From: Oceanibaculum indicum P24
GTDB lineage: Bacteria > Pseudomonadota > Alphaproteobacteria > Oceanibaculales > Oceanibaculaceae
Direction of reading: 5' to 3'
Length of the DNA: 60,689 nucleotides
Assembly: GCF_000299935.1 (NCBI RefSeq)
Contig: NZ_AMRL01000024.1
Span: 1-60,689, forward strand
A model generated the notes under the pieces. The model saw only the letters and a program-made list of their open reading frames with translations, searched no databases and had not been told where the DNA came from. Each line of letters begins with the position of its first letter. Within the stretch, counting starts at the first letter, position 1. Positions 14,618 through 23,099 of the stretch are shown in pieces. Made by a program: the position numbers and the translations under genes.

Positions 14618-14717
14618 GACCCGCGCCGGCGATGGGCGGCGTGGCCGTGGCCGGCTCCAATCGGGGTGGTCGGGCTGGCCGCTTAGGCGGTCGCGCCGTC
14701 CTTCCCCGGCGCGGGTC
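14618..14717. repeat. 12-bp perfect inverted repeat, candidate cos/packaging region
   Basis: GACCCGCGCCGG (14,618-14,629) is the exact reverse complement of CCGGCGCGGGTC (14,706-14,717), with 76 bases between that themselves contain GGCC-rich complementary blocks. No gene covers 14,426-14,828. GpA-type terminases cut at cos, normally just upstream of the small subunit gene, as here. It could alternatively encode a folded RNA. Confidence 0.42.
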
Positions 14718-14828
14718 CTTCTGGAAGCCCCCGAAGCGATGCGGTGCCGCAGCGCATTTCGTGAATGTGTTTCAAAAAAATCAAAGGGTTAGCTTCTTCT
14801 TCCGGTTCTTTTCTGCGGGGCGATGGTG

Positions 14829-15431
14829 ATGAGCGAGAACGATATCCAGCCGGATGACGTGCGCTCCCTTCGCGAGGCGGCGCTGTTCTTCGGCGTGACG
14901 GCGAAGACGATGAGCGACTGGATCAGGCTTCAGGGCTGCCCGGTCGTGAAGGGCGGACAGCCCGGCGTGGCGTATGAAGTCAGTCTGCGGCAGGTTGCCG
15001 CCTGGCGCGACGGGCTGGAGGCGGAAGCCAAGGCGAAAGAGGAAGCCAAGGCGGAAGCCGACGCGCAACTCAAAATGGAGCTGCTGGGTACCGGCGCGCT
15101 GATCGATGGCGACGCCAGCGGCCGCCCGGTTTCCGCCCGTGACAAGAAAGCGTGGGTTGAGGCGGAAATCGCCCGCGCCCGCCTGGCGGAAATGCGCCGG
15201 GAGCTGGTGCCTGTGGAGGAAATCCGCGCGGCGCTGGTCGAGGCTATGGGCCAACTGCGCAACGGGTTGCTGGCCCTGCCGGATCGCATTGGCGAAAAGC
15301 TTGGGCTGGAGGAGGCCGATATCGCGCTGATCGCGGAGGAAATCCGCGCGTCGCTGTCCGATCTGGCCGATCAGGTCGAAGCCATGGAAGGCGATCTGTC
15401 GCCTGCCGAGGTGGCGCATGCTGCGGAGTGA
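14829..15431 (+). CDS. Terminase small subunit (Nu1-like)
   Basis: 200 aa; ATG 14829 is preferred over ATG 14823 because the GGGG ribosome-binding bases are then 8 nt away. Residues 9-55 are a winged HTH as in Nu1 ('SLREAALFFGVTAKTMSDWI'), which binds cos DNA. A lysine/glutamate-rich helix ('GLEAEAKAKEEAKAEADAQL') and a C-terminal helical region for the large subunit follow. Its end overlaps the large subunit gene by 14 bp. Confidence 0.87.
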   Translation: MSENDIQPDDVRSLREAALFFGVTAKTMSDWIRLQGCPVVKGGQPGVAYEVSLRQVAAWRDGLEAEAKAKEEAKAEADAQLKMELLGTGALIDGDASGRPVSARDKKAWVEAEIARARLAEMRRELVPVEEIRAALVEAMGQLRNGLLALPDRIGEKLGLEEADIALIAEEIRASLSDLADQVEAMEGDLSPAEVAHAAE

Positions 15432-17520
15432 TCCGCTTCCCGACTGGCGTTCCGGCCGGTCGCTGGTGTCGCGGGCGATATCGGCGGCGATCCGCCCGCC
15501 GGTCGCGGTCACCGTGGCGGAGGCGGCGGAGCGTCACCGCTGGCTGGCGAAGCCGGGCAGCAAGACGCGCTGGCGGAATGCCACGACGCCTTACCTGGTC
15601 GAGCCGATGGAAGATGTTCTGTCGCGCTCGGTCGGCATGTCGGTGCTTATGGGACCGTCGCAGTTCGGCAAGACCGAGGTGCTGCTTAACGTCATCGGCC
15701 ATGCGGTGAAATACCGCCCGTCCGATATCCTGCTGTTGCAGCCGGATAAGCAGCTCGCCATCGATTTTGGCGAACGGCGGCTGGAGCGCGAAATGATCGA
15801 GCCGTCGCCAGATTACCGGGCGGAGCTTGGCCCGTCGCGCAGCGATGACAAGCAGCTCGAAAAGACGTTCCGGTCAGGGATGAAAGTCACCCTGATCTGG
15901 CCGGTAAAGGGGCAGCTCGCCAGCCGCTCGGTCAAGATCGTGATCGTGGATGAGCGCGACCGGATCGATGACGATATCGGCGGCGAAGGCGATCCGGTCG
16001 AATTGCTGGGCCGCCGCACAACCTATTTCGGCAAGGACGGCAAGGTGCTGGTCGCCTCCAGTCCGGGCCGGGCCGATGGCAGCGGCATCCTGGCGTTGTG
16101 GCGTCGCGGCGATCAGCGATTGCTGGCGGTGCCGTGCCGCGAATGTGGCGAGTATTGGACGCCCGGTTTCGGGGAGGATCGCAAGCCTACCTTGTCGCAC
16201 CTCTACCGGCCTGAAGGCTGCGATGAGGAAACGGCGCGGCGCGAAGCGCGCCTGGTGTGCCCGAATTGCGGTGGGCTGCATGGGGATCGCGACAAGCCGG
16301 CGCTGTTGGCGCGGGGTGTGTGGTGTCCGGTTGGCATGAATGTCGCGGCGGATGGCACGCTGTCCGGGCCGCGTCCGGAGGGGCGGGTGCGGAGCCGCTG
16401 GTTTCACGGCTTCCTTAATCCCTTCAAGCCGCTTGGCGATCTGGCTGCCGATCTGACGGCGGCGGAGGAGCTGTTCGCGCGGTCGGGTGACGAAACCGCC
16501 CTGCAGACGGTTCACAATACCGTCCTGGGTATCCCGTACCGCGCCGCCGCCGATGGGGCGGAGCCGCTGGTTGCAGATGATTTCGATGACCGGCGCGACG
16601 CCTATGCGTTGCGCACCGTGCCGGCCGGGGTCGCGTACCTGGTCGCGACGGTGGACGTGCAGGGCAACCGCTTCGCGGTGCTGGTGCGCGGCTTCGCGGC
16701 GGATGGCGAAAGCTGGGCTATCGACCGTTTCGACATTACCGCGCCGGCGCGCGGTGAGGGCGATATCCGCCCGGCGGAGCGGAGCGAGGATTGGCAAGAG
16801 CTGCTGCCGCGCGTGGTGCGCCGCGTCTATCCGCTGGCGGATCGGCCGGGCTGGGGAATGCCCGTCGCGGTGACCGTCATCGATACAGGCGGCATGGATG
16901 GCGTCAGCGACAAGGCGCGCGAATTCTGGATGTTCGCCCGGCGGAAGCGCGTGCCGGCCTTCCAGTTGATGATGATAAAGGGCGCGACGCTGACAACCGC
17001 GCCGATGGTCGGGCGCCCGACCTATGCCACGGTGGACGGCAAGCCGAACAAGCGGGCTTACCACTGGTGGATGCTCGGAACGCATGAGCTGAAGAATACG
17101 CTGTTCAACCGCCTGCACCGGCTGGAGCCGGGGCCGGGCGCGCTGCACTTCCCGGCCGCCTGGGAAAAAAGGTGGTTTGAGGAGCTGACGGCGGAGGAGA
17201 AGCGGAAGGGGCGCTGGGAGCGCATCCGCCGCGCCAATGAAAGCTGGGATTTGGAGGTTTACGCGCTTGCCGCCTCGCTGCGGCTGGCGCCGGAACGTAT
17301 CGACTGGAGCAACCCGCCCGCATGGGCGCGGCCGGTCGAGATCGATACCGCGCGGGCGAAGAGCGGGGAGGGGGCCGGGACCGTCCCGGCGGCGGATGGT
17401 GCTTCGGCACCGTCCGCCCCTCCGGCGGTCGGCGCGGAGGGTGAAACGGTGGTGCGTGCCATGCCGGTACCGGCGGGGCGTGTGCGGCGGAAACGTGGTG
17501 TCAGAGGGCGGGTGCAATGA
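15418..17520 (+). CDS. terL: Terminase large subunit, GpA family
   Basis: 700 aa, matching lambda GpA (about 640) in size and order. Walker A-like 'LMGPSQFGKTEVLL' at 77-90, Walker B 'IVIVDERD' at 174-181, a zinc-ribbon pair ('CRECGEYW' and 'VCPNCGG') in the middle, and a nuclease domain with 'VATVDVQGNRFAVLVRG' and 'VTVIDTGGMDG'. It translocates DNA into the prohead and cuts at cos. The C-terminal tail is proline/alanine-rich and basic, as is common. It overlaps TerS upstream and the gpW-like gene downstream. Confidence 0.96.
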   Translation: MLRSDPLPDWRSGRSLVSRAISAAIRPPVAVTVAEAAERHRWLAKPGSKTRWRNATTPYLVEPMEDVLSRSVGMSVLMGPSQFGKTEVLLNVIGHAVKYRPSDILLLQPDKQLAIDFGERRLEREMIEPSPDYRAELGPSRSDDKQLEKTFRSGMKVTLIWPVKGQLASRSVKIVIVDERDRIDDDIGGEGDPVELLGRRTTYFGKDGKVLVASSPGRADGSGILALWRRGDQRLLAVPCRECGEYWTPGFGEDRKPTLSHLYRPEGCDEETARREARLVCPNCGGLHGDRDKPALLARGVWCPVGMNVAADGTLSGPRPEGRVRSRWFHGFLNPFKPLGDLAADLTAAEELFARSGDETALQTVHNTVLGIPYRAAADGAEPLVADDFDDRRDAYALRTVPAGVAYLVATVDVQGNRFAVLVRGFAADGESWAIDRFDITAPARGEGDIRPAERSEDWQELLPRVVRRVYPLADRPGWGMPVAVTVIDTGGMDGVSDKAREFWMFARRKRVPAFQLMMIKGATLTTAPMVGRPTYATVDGKPNKRAYHWWMLGTHELKNTLFNRLHRLEPGPGALHFPAAWEKRWFEELTAEEKRKGRWERIRRANESWDLEVYALAASLRLAPERIDWSNPPAWARPVEIDTARAKSGEGAGTVPAADGASAPSAPPAVGAEGETVVRAMPVPAGRVRRKRGVRGRVQ

Positions 17521-17732
17521 GCGCTGAATTGACGGAAGCCAAAGAGCAGCTTGCCGAATGGAAAAAGGCATCGCGCGCGCTGGCCAAAAACCAGTCTTAC
17601 AGCATTGCCGGCCGCACCTATGTCCGGTCTGACGCCAGCCATGTGCTGCGGATGCTTGAATACTGGAAGCGGGAGGTTGAACAGCTTTCCCGCCGCCGCC
17701 GTGGCATCGGCTTCCGGAAGGCGGCCGTCTGA
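17517..17732 (+). CDS. gpW-like head-tail joining protein
   Basis: 71 aa, coupled on both sides (ATGA, TGATG). Helix-hairpin-helix arrangement: a first helix 'ELTEAKEQLAEWKKASRALA', a short beta hairpin 'SYSIAGRTYVRSDASHV', a second helix 'LRMLEYWKREVEQLSRRRRG'. Size, fold pattern and location between terL and portal match lambda gpW, which plugs the portal before tail attachment. Confidence 0.82.
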   Translation: MSAELTEAKEQLAEWKKASRALAKNQSYSIAGRTYVRSDASHVLRMLEYWKREVEQLSRRRRGIGFRKAAV

Positions 17733-19396
17733 TGCCGCGCTTTCGCCCTGCCGGCGGTCAGCCGGCCAAGCCCGCCATTCGCCGCACCCTGCTTGACCGC
17801 GCGGTTGGCATCGTGTCTCCGGCGGCGGAGCTGAACCGCATCCGCGCGCGCGCCGCTGTCGATATGGCGGCCTATTGGGGCGGCGGCGGGATGGGCGGCT
17901 ATGAGGGGGCGTCGCGCACAAAGCGCAGCCTGGCAAGCTGGTTTACCCGCGCCCTGTCTGCGGATCAGGCGCTTTTGCCGTCGCTGCCGGAGCTGCGCAA
18001 CCGCTCCCGCGATCTGGAGCGCAATTCGCCCATCGCGGGCGGCGCGATCAGCACGGTGGTTGACAATGTGGTGGGGGCCGGCCTTGTGCCCCTCCCGACC
18101 GTCGATGCCGCCTTTCTGAAAGGCGCGGTCGGCATGACCGAAACAGAGGCGGAGCAATGGGAGGCCGATGCCGCCCGGCTGTGGCGCCATGTCAGCGAAA
18201 GCGAGGATGTGGACGTTGAGCGTTCCGCCAATCACCTGCAGCAGCAAGAGCTGGTGTTGCGGGAGGTGCTGACGGCGGGCGATGTATTCCCGATCCGGCG
18301 CTATATCGAGCGCCCGTCGCGGCTGCTGGGCTTCACCGTGCAGCTTGTCGAAGGGGAGCGCTGTTGCAATCCGAATGGCGAGCCGGCGACGCATCGGCTG
18401 GCGGCGGGTGTGGAGTATGACGCGGACAGCGCGGCAATCGCCTATCACTTCCGCACCGGCACAATCGGAGATCCTGCCGCGCCGCAACGCTGGGTCCGGG
18501 TTCCGGCCCGCGACGATGCCACTGGCCTGTGGACGTGCCGGCGGCTGTTCGCGCCGAAACGGCCGGGGCAGCGCCGGGGCGTGCCGTACCTGGCGCCGGT
18601 AATCGAGACGATCAAGCAGCTTGATCGCTACAGCGAGGCGGAAATCATGGCGGCGGTCATGAACAGTTGCTTCGCCATCGTGATGAAGTCTCCCACCGGG
18701 GAGGGGTCCGCCGGCCTCGATCCGCTGTCCGGCGGTGAGGATGCGTCGGTTACCGACCGGGGGGAGATCGTACTTACCGAGGCCGGCACCATCGTTGACC
18801 TTGGCGAGAATGAGGAAATCCAGGGCTTCAATGCGGCCCGGCCGAACAGCAACTTCGATCCGTTCTATTCGGCCATGGTCAAGCAGATTGGCGTTGGCCT
18901 GGGTATCCCGTTCGAAGTTCTGATGAAAAGCTTCAACTCCTCCTACACCGCGTCGAAAGGCGCGCTGGAGGTGGCATGGCAGATGTTCCGGAGCCGTCGC
19001 GCCTGGCTGGTGCGGGGCTTCTGCCATCCCTGCTATGAGGCGGCGATTACCGAGGCGGTTGCCTCCGGCCTGCTGATCGCGCCCGGTTATTTCGATCATC
19101 CGCTGATCCGCGCGGCCTATCTGGGGGCGCAGTGGATTGGCCCGTCGCAGCCGATCCTTGATGAGGTCAAGGCGGCAACGGCGGCCGAAAAGCGCATCAA
19201 CATCGAAATCTCGACGCGCTCCAGCGAGGCGGCGGCACGCGGCGGGGATTATCGACAGATACACCAGCAGCGCGCGCGGGAGGAGAAGGCGCGCCGCGAA
19301 GCCGGGCTGGCGATGGCGGATGCGTCCGCACCGGCGGCGGCGGCACTGCCGGCCGTGCCGGATGATGAGGATGAGGAAGGGAGGGGCAATCAATGA
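17732..19396 (+). CDS. Portal protein, lambda family
   Basis: 554 aa. Conserved portal signals include 'ELRNRSRDLERNSPIAGGAI' near residue 85, 'VVDNVVGAGLVP', 'GDVFPIRRYI', 'AEIMAAVMNSCFAIVMKSPT' and 'GIPFEVLMKSFNSSYTASKG' close to the C-terminus, followed by a helical tail and acidic end. It forms the dodecameric DNA entry ring. The last 4 bp overlap the protease gene. Confidence 0.95.
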   Translation: MPRFRPAGGQPAKPAIRRTLLDRAVGIVSPAAELNRIRARAAVDMAAYWGGGGMGGYEGASRTKRSLASWFTRALSADQALLPSLPELRNRSRDLERNSPIAGGAISTVVDNVVGAGLVPLPTVDAAFLKGAVGMTETEAEQWEADAARLWRHVSESEDVDVERSANHLQQQELVLREVLTAGDVFPIRRYIERPSRLLGFTVQLVEGERCCNPNGEPATHRLAAGVEYDADSAAIAYHFRTGTIGDPAAPQRWVRVPARDDATGLWTCRRLFAPKRPGQRRGVPYLAPVIETIKQLDRYSEAEIMAAVMNSCFAIVMKSPTGEGSAGLDPLSGGEDASVTDRGEIVLTEAGTIVDLGENEEIQGFNAARPNSNFDPFYSAMVKQIGVGLGIPFEVLMKSFNSSYTASKGALEVAWQMFRSRRAWLVRGFCHPCYEAAITEAVASGLLIAPGYFDHPLIRAAYLGAQWIGPSQPILDEVKAATAAEKRINIEISTRSSEAAARGGDYRQIHQQRAREEKARREAGLAMADASAPAAAALPAVPDDEDEEGRGNQ

Positions 19397-20838
19397 ATGC
19401 CTTGGATTTTGTACTCGCGGAACCTTGGGCGATTACCGAGGATTACTTGCGGGCCATCCTCGCAATCGCCAGCCGGGACATGAATGCGGAGCTGGAAGCC
19501 CTGCAGGCCAAGGCCGGCAAGCCCCTGATGAATACCCGCGCCGTCACGGTGCGGGATGGCGTTGCCGTCATCCCCGTTGTGGGGCCGATGTTCCCGCGCG
19601 CCAATCTGTTTACCGAGGTATCGGGCGCCACCTCCTATGAGGTGCTGGCGACAGATTTCAATCGGGCGCTGGAGGATGGCAGCGTGCGCGCCATCGTCAC
19701 CACCTGGTCAACGCCCGGCGGTGCGGCGGAGGCGGTTAACGAGCTGGCGGGCATGATCCATGGCGCGCGAGGCCGGAAGCCGATTGCCGCCTATGTCGGC
19801 GGCAGCGCCGCATCGGCGGGCTATTGGCTGGCGTCTGCGGTCGAACCGGGCTTGCTGGTCATGGATGCTACCGCGACGGTCGGCTCTATCGGTGTGATGG
19901 GAACCTACATCGATACCCGCGAGCGCGATGCGCGCGCCGGGGTGAAGGAAGTGCGCTTCATTTCATCGAATGCGCCGGACAAGAACCGCGATCCGATCAG
20001 CGATCCGGAAGGCGCTGCCCTGGTACAGCGCCGCGTTGATGCGCTGGAGGCGGTCTTTATCGAGACGGTCGCCCGCAACCGGGGTGTCACGGTGGAAAAG
20101 GTGAAGGCTGATTTCGGTCGCGGCGATGTGATCGTCGGTCGCGCCGCTGTCGATGCGGGCATGGCGGATAGCCTTGGCTCGCTGGAAGGGCTGATCGCCA
20201 GCCTGAAGGATGGGGGGCGGTCGTTCCCCGGATACCGGCCGTCCGGGTCTGCCCCGGCGGCGGGCGCCACTCAAGAGGAGAAGAACATGCCAAACGAGAA
20301 CACGATTACCACGGAAGCGGCCCTGCGCGCCGCCTATCCGGACATGGTGTCCGGCATCGAAAAGGCGGCGGGTGCTTCCGCTCTGGCCTCGGTGTCCACC
20401 GTCGATCAGTTGAAGGCGGGTTTCCCGTCGCTGGTCGCCTCGGTCGAGAAGGATGCGAAGGATGCGGCGGTGAAGGATGAGCGCGCCCGCCTGATCGCTA
20501 TCGATGATGCGACGCTGCCGGGGTGTGAGGCGCTGGCCAAGGAAGCCAAGGAAACCGGCCTTTCCGCCGCTGATTTCAGCCTCAAGCAGACTTCTGCCAT
20601 CAAGGCCAAGGGCGCGGATGCGCTGAAGTCCATTCAGGCTTCGGCAGCGCCGGCGGTTGATACCGGCAAGCCGGGTACGGGCGATGCGCCCGGCACTGCT
20701 TCCCCGGCGAATGCCAGGCAGATTTCTGACCGCATCGCGGCCATCGTCGCCAGCGAAAAGCAGGCCGGCCGCACGATCAGCTATGCCGATGCGGCTGGCC
20801 GGGCGGCGGATGAGTTCAAGGCGGCCGCTGCCGGCTGA
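19393..20838 (+). CDS. S49 family capsid maturation protease, scaffold fusion (gpC-like)
   Basis: 481 aa. Residues 50-250 are a ClpP/SppA-like domain with 'TTWSTPGGAAEAVNEL' and 'AYVGGSAASAGYWLAS'; by comparison with SppA the nucleophile is Ser141. The rest ('MPNENTITTEAALRAAYPDM' onward) is helical and charged like a scaffold. As in lambda gpC, this protease would cleave the portal and scaffold, and the tail may be also made separately from an internal start at 20,287. Location between portal and decoration genes fits exactly. Confidence 0.92.
   Translation: MNALDFVLAEPWAITEDYLRAILAIASRDMNAELEALQAKAGKPLMNTRAVTVRDGVAVIPVVGPMFPRANLFTEVSGATSYEVLATDFNRALEDGSVRAIVTTWSTPGGAAEAVNELAGMIHGARGRKPIAAYVGGSAASAGYWLASAVEPGLLVMDATATVGSIGVMGTYIDTRERDARAGVKEVRFISSNAPDKNRDPISDPEGAALVQRRVDALEAVFIETVARNRGVTVEKVKADFGRGDVIVGRAAVDAGMADSLGSLEGLIASLKDGGRSFPGYRPSGSAPAAGATQEEKNMPNENTITTEAALRAAYPDMVSGIEKAAGASALASVSTVDQLKAGFPSLVASVEKDAKDAAVKDERARLIAIDDATLPGCEALAKEAKETGLSAADFSLKQTSAIKAKGADALKSIQASAAPAVDTGKPGTGDAPGTASPANARQISDRIAAIVASEKQAGRTISYADAAGRAADEFKAAAAG
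20287..20838 (+). CDS. Nested in-frame scaffold protein (Nu3-like) from internal start
   Basis: ATG 20287 is codon 299 of the protease gene and is preceded by AAGAGGAGAAG, one of the better ribosome-binding sites of the head operon. The 183-residue product would be entirely helical and charged ('LAKEAKETGLSAADFSLKQT'), as scaffolds are. Lambda makes Nu3 in the same way from inside gene C. Separate expression is inferred from the site and the parallel. Confidence 0.62.
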   Translation: MPNENTITTEAALRAAYPDMVSGIEKAAGASALASVSTVDQLKAGFPSLVASVEKDAKDAAVKDERARLIAIDDATLPGCEALAKEAKETGLSAADFSLKQTSAIKAKGADALKSIQASAAPAVDTGKPGTGDAPGTASPANARQISDRIAAIVASEKQAGRTISYADAAGRAADEFKAAAAG

Positions 20839-20923
20839 TCGGGCCGGCTGCTGTCGTCGGGGTTAGCCCCTGCCGCATGGTGCGGCCGGGGTGGCGTGTG
20901 ATGAAAAGAGGAGGGGCCGGGTC

Positions 20924-21313
20924 ATGAACCAGGGCTTGATTAAGACCTACAATGCGGGCGGCGCCATCGCCGCCAACACCATTCTCGCTGTCAGCGATGC
21001 CGACTATGAGGTGGTGCAGGCGTCTGCCGCTACGGACGATATGGTCGGGGTGTGTATCTCCCCGAAGGGCGCTGCCTCCGGCGGCCGTGTCGATGTGCAG
21101 ATCGACGGGATCGCCCTGGTGAAGTTCGGGGATACCGTCGCGCGCGGCAAGCCGGTGACGGCCGATGCCAATGGCAAGGCGGTCTTGGCGGAGCCGGCGG
21201 CGGCGGTCAATGTGCGGATCATCGGCTATGCCGAGATCAGCGCCGTTGATGGCGATATCGCGCCGGTGCGCCTGGCGCCGGGCTATCTGCAGGGCGAGGG
21301 CAACGCCGCCTGA
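20924..21313 (+). CDS. Head decoration protein (DUF2190-like / gpD position)
   Basis: 129 aa from ATG 20924 behind GAGGAGGGG. Beta-rich with repeated 'VTADANGKAVLAEPAAAVNV' style turns and 'DDMVGVCISPKGAASGGRVD', typical of DUF2190 capsid stabilising proteins. It lies between the protease/scaffold and the major capsid gene, like lambda gpD. Expected on the outside of the capsid at three-fold positions. Confidence 0.8.
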   Translation: MNQGLIKTYNAGGAIAANTILAVSDADYEVVQASAATDDMVGVCISPKGAASGGRVDVQIDGIALVKFGDTVARGKPVTADANGKAVLAEPAAAVNVRIIGYAEISAVDGDIAPVRLAPGYLQGEGNAA

Positions 21314-21328
21314 TCCTGACTGACTGCC

Positions 21329-21400
21329 GCCGCCTGTCTGGCGGTGGATTTTCTGGCCGCCCCCCTTGAACGGGAATGGGCGGTTTTTTCGTTCAAGGGG
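21329..21400 (+). promoter_or_regulatory. Interleaved terminator and SD-sequestering hairpin before the major capsid gene
   Basis: Hairpin A: CCGCCC (21,357-21,362) with GGGCGG (21,378-21,383) followed by six T (21,384-21,389), a standard terminator. Hairpin B: CCCCTTGAACG (21,362-21,372) is the exact complement of CGTTCAAGGGG (21,390-21,400), which includes the AGGGG ribosome-binding site of the capsid gene. The arms alternate A-B-A-B, so the two hairpins compete or form a pseudoknot. A GC-rich hairpin (around 21,327-21,347) precedes them. Confidence 0.68.
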
Positions 21401-21408
21401 TGTCGATC

Positions 21409-22347
21409 ATGAATGATGCAGCTTTTCCCATCGATCCGGTGTTGACCGGTATCGTCATCGCGTACCGCAACCAGCGCTATATTGCCGATATGGTGCTGCC
21501 GCGCCTCGATCCTCCTTTGGCCAAGAAGGAATTCAAGTGGGGCAAGTGGGACCTGTCGCAGGGTTACACCATCCCCAACACGCTGGTCGGCCGGAAGGGT
21601 GTGCCGACCGAGGTGGAATTCACCGGCACCGAGGAAAGCGCGATGTGCCTGGATTATGGCCTGGATGATCTGGTGCCGTATGACGACGAAAAGCAGGCCG
21701 CCGGGTCCGGCTTCGCCCCGGTGCGCAAGGCGGCGGAAAGCCTCTATGACCTGGTGCTTCTCGACCGGGAGAAGCGCGTCGCGGATGCGGTGTTCAATGC
21801 CGCGACCTATCCGACCGGCAACAAGGCGACGCTCTCCGGCTCGACGCAGTGGAGCCATGCCGACAGCGATCCGATTACCGCCGTTCTGACGGCGATGGAT
21901 GCCATGCTGATCCGGCCGAACAAGATGGTTCTGGGCCGGCAGGTCTATACCAAGTTCCGCACGCATCCGAAGGTGGTTGCCGCCGTCAACCCGTCCGGCG
22001 CCGCTTCCGGTGTCGCCAGCAAAGAAGCCATCGCCGATCTGCTGGAGCTGGAGGATATCATCGTCGGTGAAGCCTTCTTCAATGCCGCCAAGCCGGGGCA
22101 GGCGATGAGCCGTACCCGCACCTGGGGTAAGCATGCCGCGCTGATCTACAGCGACGGTCTGGCGGATAACGAGAATGGCCGCGTTACCTTCGGCTTCACC
22201 GCGCAGTATGACACGCCCGTCTCCGGTTCCATCCCGGAGCCGAAACGCGGCCTTCGCGGGTCGGAGCGGGTGCGCTCCGGGGAAAGCGTGAAGGAAGTGA
22301 TCTGCGCGCCGGACGTGGGGTACTTCTTCGAAAACGCCATCGCCTAA
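21409..22347 (+). CDS. Major capsid protein
   Basis: 312 aa from ATG 21409, 8 nt after AGGGG. The start 'FPIDPVLTGIVIAYRNQRYI' and 'LVGRKGVPTEVEFTGTEESA' plus 'LDYGLDDLVPYDDEKQA' are typical of a family of HK97-fold capsid proteins of alphaproteobacterial phages; a later 'AVLTAMDAMLIRPNKMVLGR' is also conserved. No long N-terminal scaffold is present, in line with a separate scaffold. It has its own strong downstream terminator. Confidence 0.9.
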   Translation: MNDAAFPIDPVLTGIVIAYRNQRYIADMVLPRLDPPLAKKEFKWGKWDLSQGYTIPNTLVGRKGVPTEVEFTGTEESAMCLDYGLDDLVPYDDEKQAAGSGFAPVRKAAESLYDLVLLDREKRVADAVFNAATYPTGNKATLSGSTQWSHADSDPITAVLTAMDAMLIRPNKMVLGRQVYTKFRTHPKVVAAVNPSGAASGVASKEAIADLLELEDIIVGEAFFNAAKPGQAMSRTRTWGKHAALIYSDGLADNENGRVTFGFTAQYDTPVSGSIPEPKRGLRGSERVRSGESVKEVICAPDVGYFFENAIA

Positions 22348-22372
22348 GCGCGCTGGCATCGGCAATCGACGG

Positions 22373-22411
22373 GCCGGCCATCCCTGACGGGGTGGCCGGC
22401 TTTCTGTTTTT
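22373..22411 (+). terminator. Strong terminator after the major capsid gene
   Basis: GCCGGCCATCCC (22,373-22,384) pairs with GGGGTGGCCGGC (22,389-22,400), one G-T pair included, around a four-base loop, then TTTCTGTTTTT. It would set the 3' end of capsid mRNA and lower expression of the tail genes. Confidence 0.85.
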
Positions 22412-22435
22412 CAGTCTCGGAAAGAGGGCAAGATC

Positions 22436-22777
22436 ATGAGCGATCCGAACACCACGCAGCCGGCACCGGATGCCGGCGCTACGCAGGCCGTGCAGGATGC
22501 CGCTGCCGCGCAGCCCAAGGAAAAGAAGGGCGGCAAGTCCGCCATCGCCAAGGCCGAGGGTCCGCGCGACTACATCACCACGCGCCTGGTGCAGCATGAT
22601 GATGAGGATTATCCGGAGGGCGATACCATCCGCCTGACGGAAAAGCAGGCCGGGCCGCTGCTGGCCTGCGGTGCCATCCTCGACGCTGCCGAGGTCGAGG
22701 CGGCGGAAAAAGCCGCTGCCGATGCCAAGGCGGAGAAGCTGGCGGAGTCCGCCGCGCGCCGCAAGGGCGGCAAGTAA
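22436..22777 (+). CDS. Hypothetical head-tail region protein, 113 aa
   Basis: Preceded by AAAGAGGGCA. N-terminal 35 residues are low complexity (Ala/Pro/Gln) and the C-terminus is a charged helix ('AEVEAAEKAAADAKAEKLAE'); the middle 'YITTRLVQHDDEDYPEGDTI' is a short beta region. Sits where lambda has FI. No certain family. Confidence 0.68.
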   Translation: MSDPNTTQPAPDAGATQAVQDAAAAQPKEKKGGKSAIAKAEGPRDYITTRLVQHDDEDYPEGDTIRLTEKQAGPLLACGAILDAAEVEAAEKAAADAKAEKLAESAARRKGGK

Positions 22778-22781
22778 TCCC

Positions 22782-23096
22782 ATGCCTATCGACTTCGCGG
22801 CCGATCTGGAAGCGATGTTCGACCTGGAAGCCTTCGGCGTGCCGGCCTCCTACCAGCCGGCAGCCGGGGGCGATCCGGTGTCCATCGTCATCCTGCTGGA
22901 TACTCCGGACATGGATACCCATGCGGCCGGGATGCGAGTGCTGGCGGAGGGCCGCCTTGCGCATATCCAGCAAGCCGAGATCGCGCTGCCGGTGCGGGGC
23001 GATCAGCTTACCGCGCTGGGAAATGTCTATGACGTGCGGGAGCGGCGCCTGTCGGATGACGGGCTGCTGTGGACCGTCGAGCTGGTCGAGGTCTGA
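22782..23096 (+). CDS. Head-tail joining protein (gpFII-like position)
   Basis: 104 aa from ATG 22782, 4 bp after the previous stop. Pattern of 'MPIDFAADLEAMFDLEAFGV' then beta strands ('VSIVILLDTPDMDTHAAGMR', 'VYDVRERRLSDDGLLWTVEL') is usual for the small head completion proteins of lambda-like phages (gpFII, ATP-binding-sugar-transporter-like fold). Assigned by size, order and pattern. Confidence 0.68.
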   Translation: MPIDFAADLEAMFDLEAFGVPASYQPAAGGDPVSIVILLDTPDMDTHAAGMRVLAEGRLAHIQQAEIALPVRGDQLTALGNVYDVRERRLSDDGLLWTVELVEV

Positions 23097-23099
23097 CGG

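Noticed and set aside
14561-14822. Short open frames of 65-74 codons before TerS
   Set aside because: They lack ribosome-binding sites, are Arg/Gly/Pro-rich as expected for chance frames, and cover an inverted repeat instead.
17618-19393. A 591-codon minus-strand frame opposite the portal gene
   Set aside because: Antisense shadow of a conserved portal gene; its start and stop do not fit any minus-strand operon.
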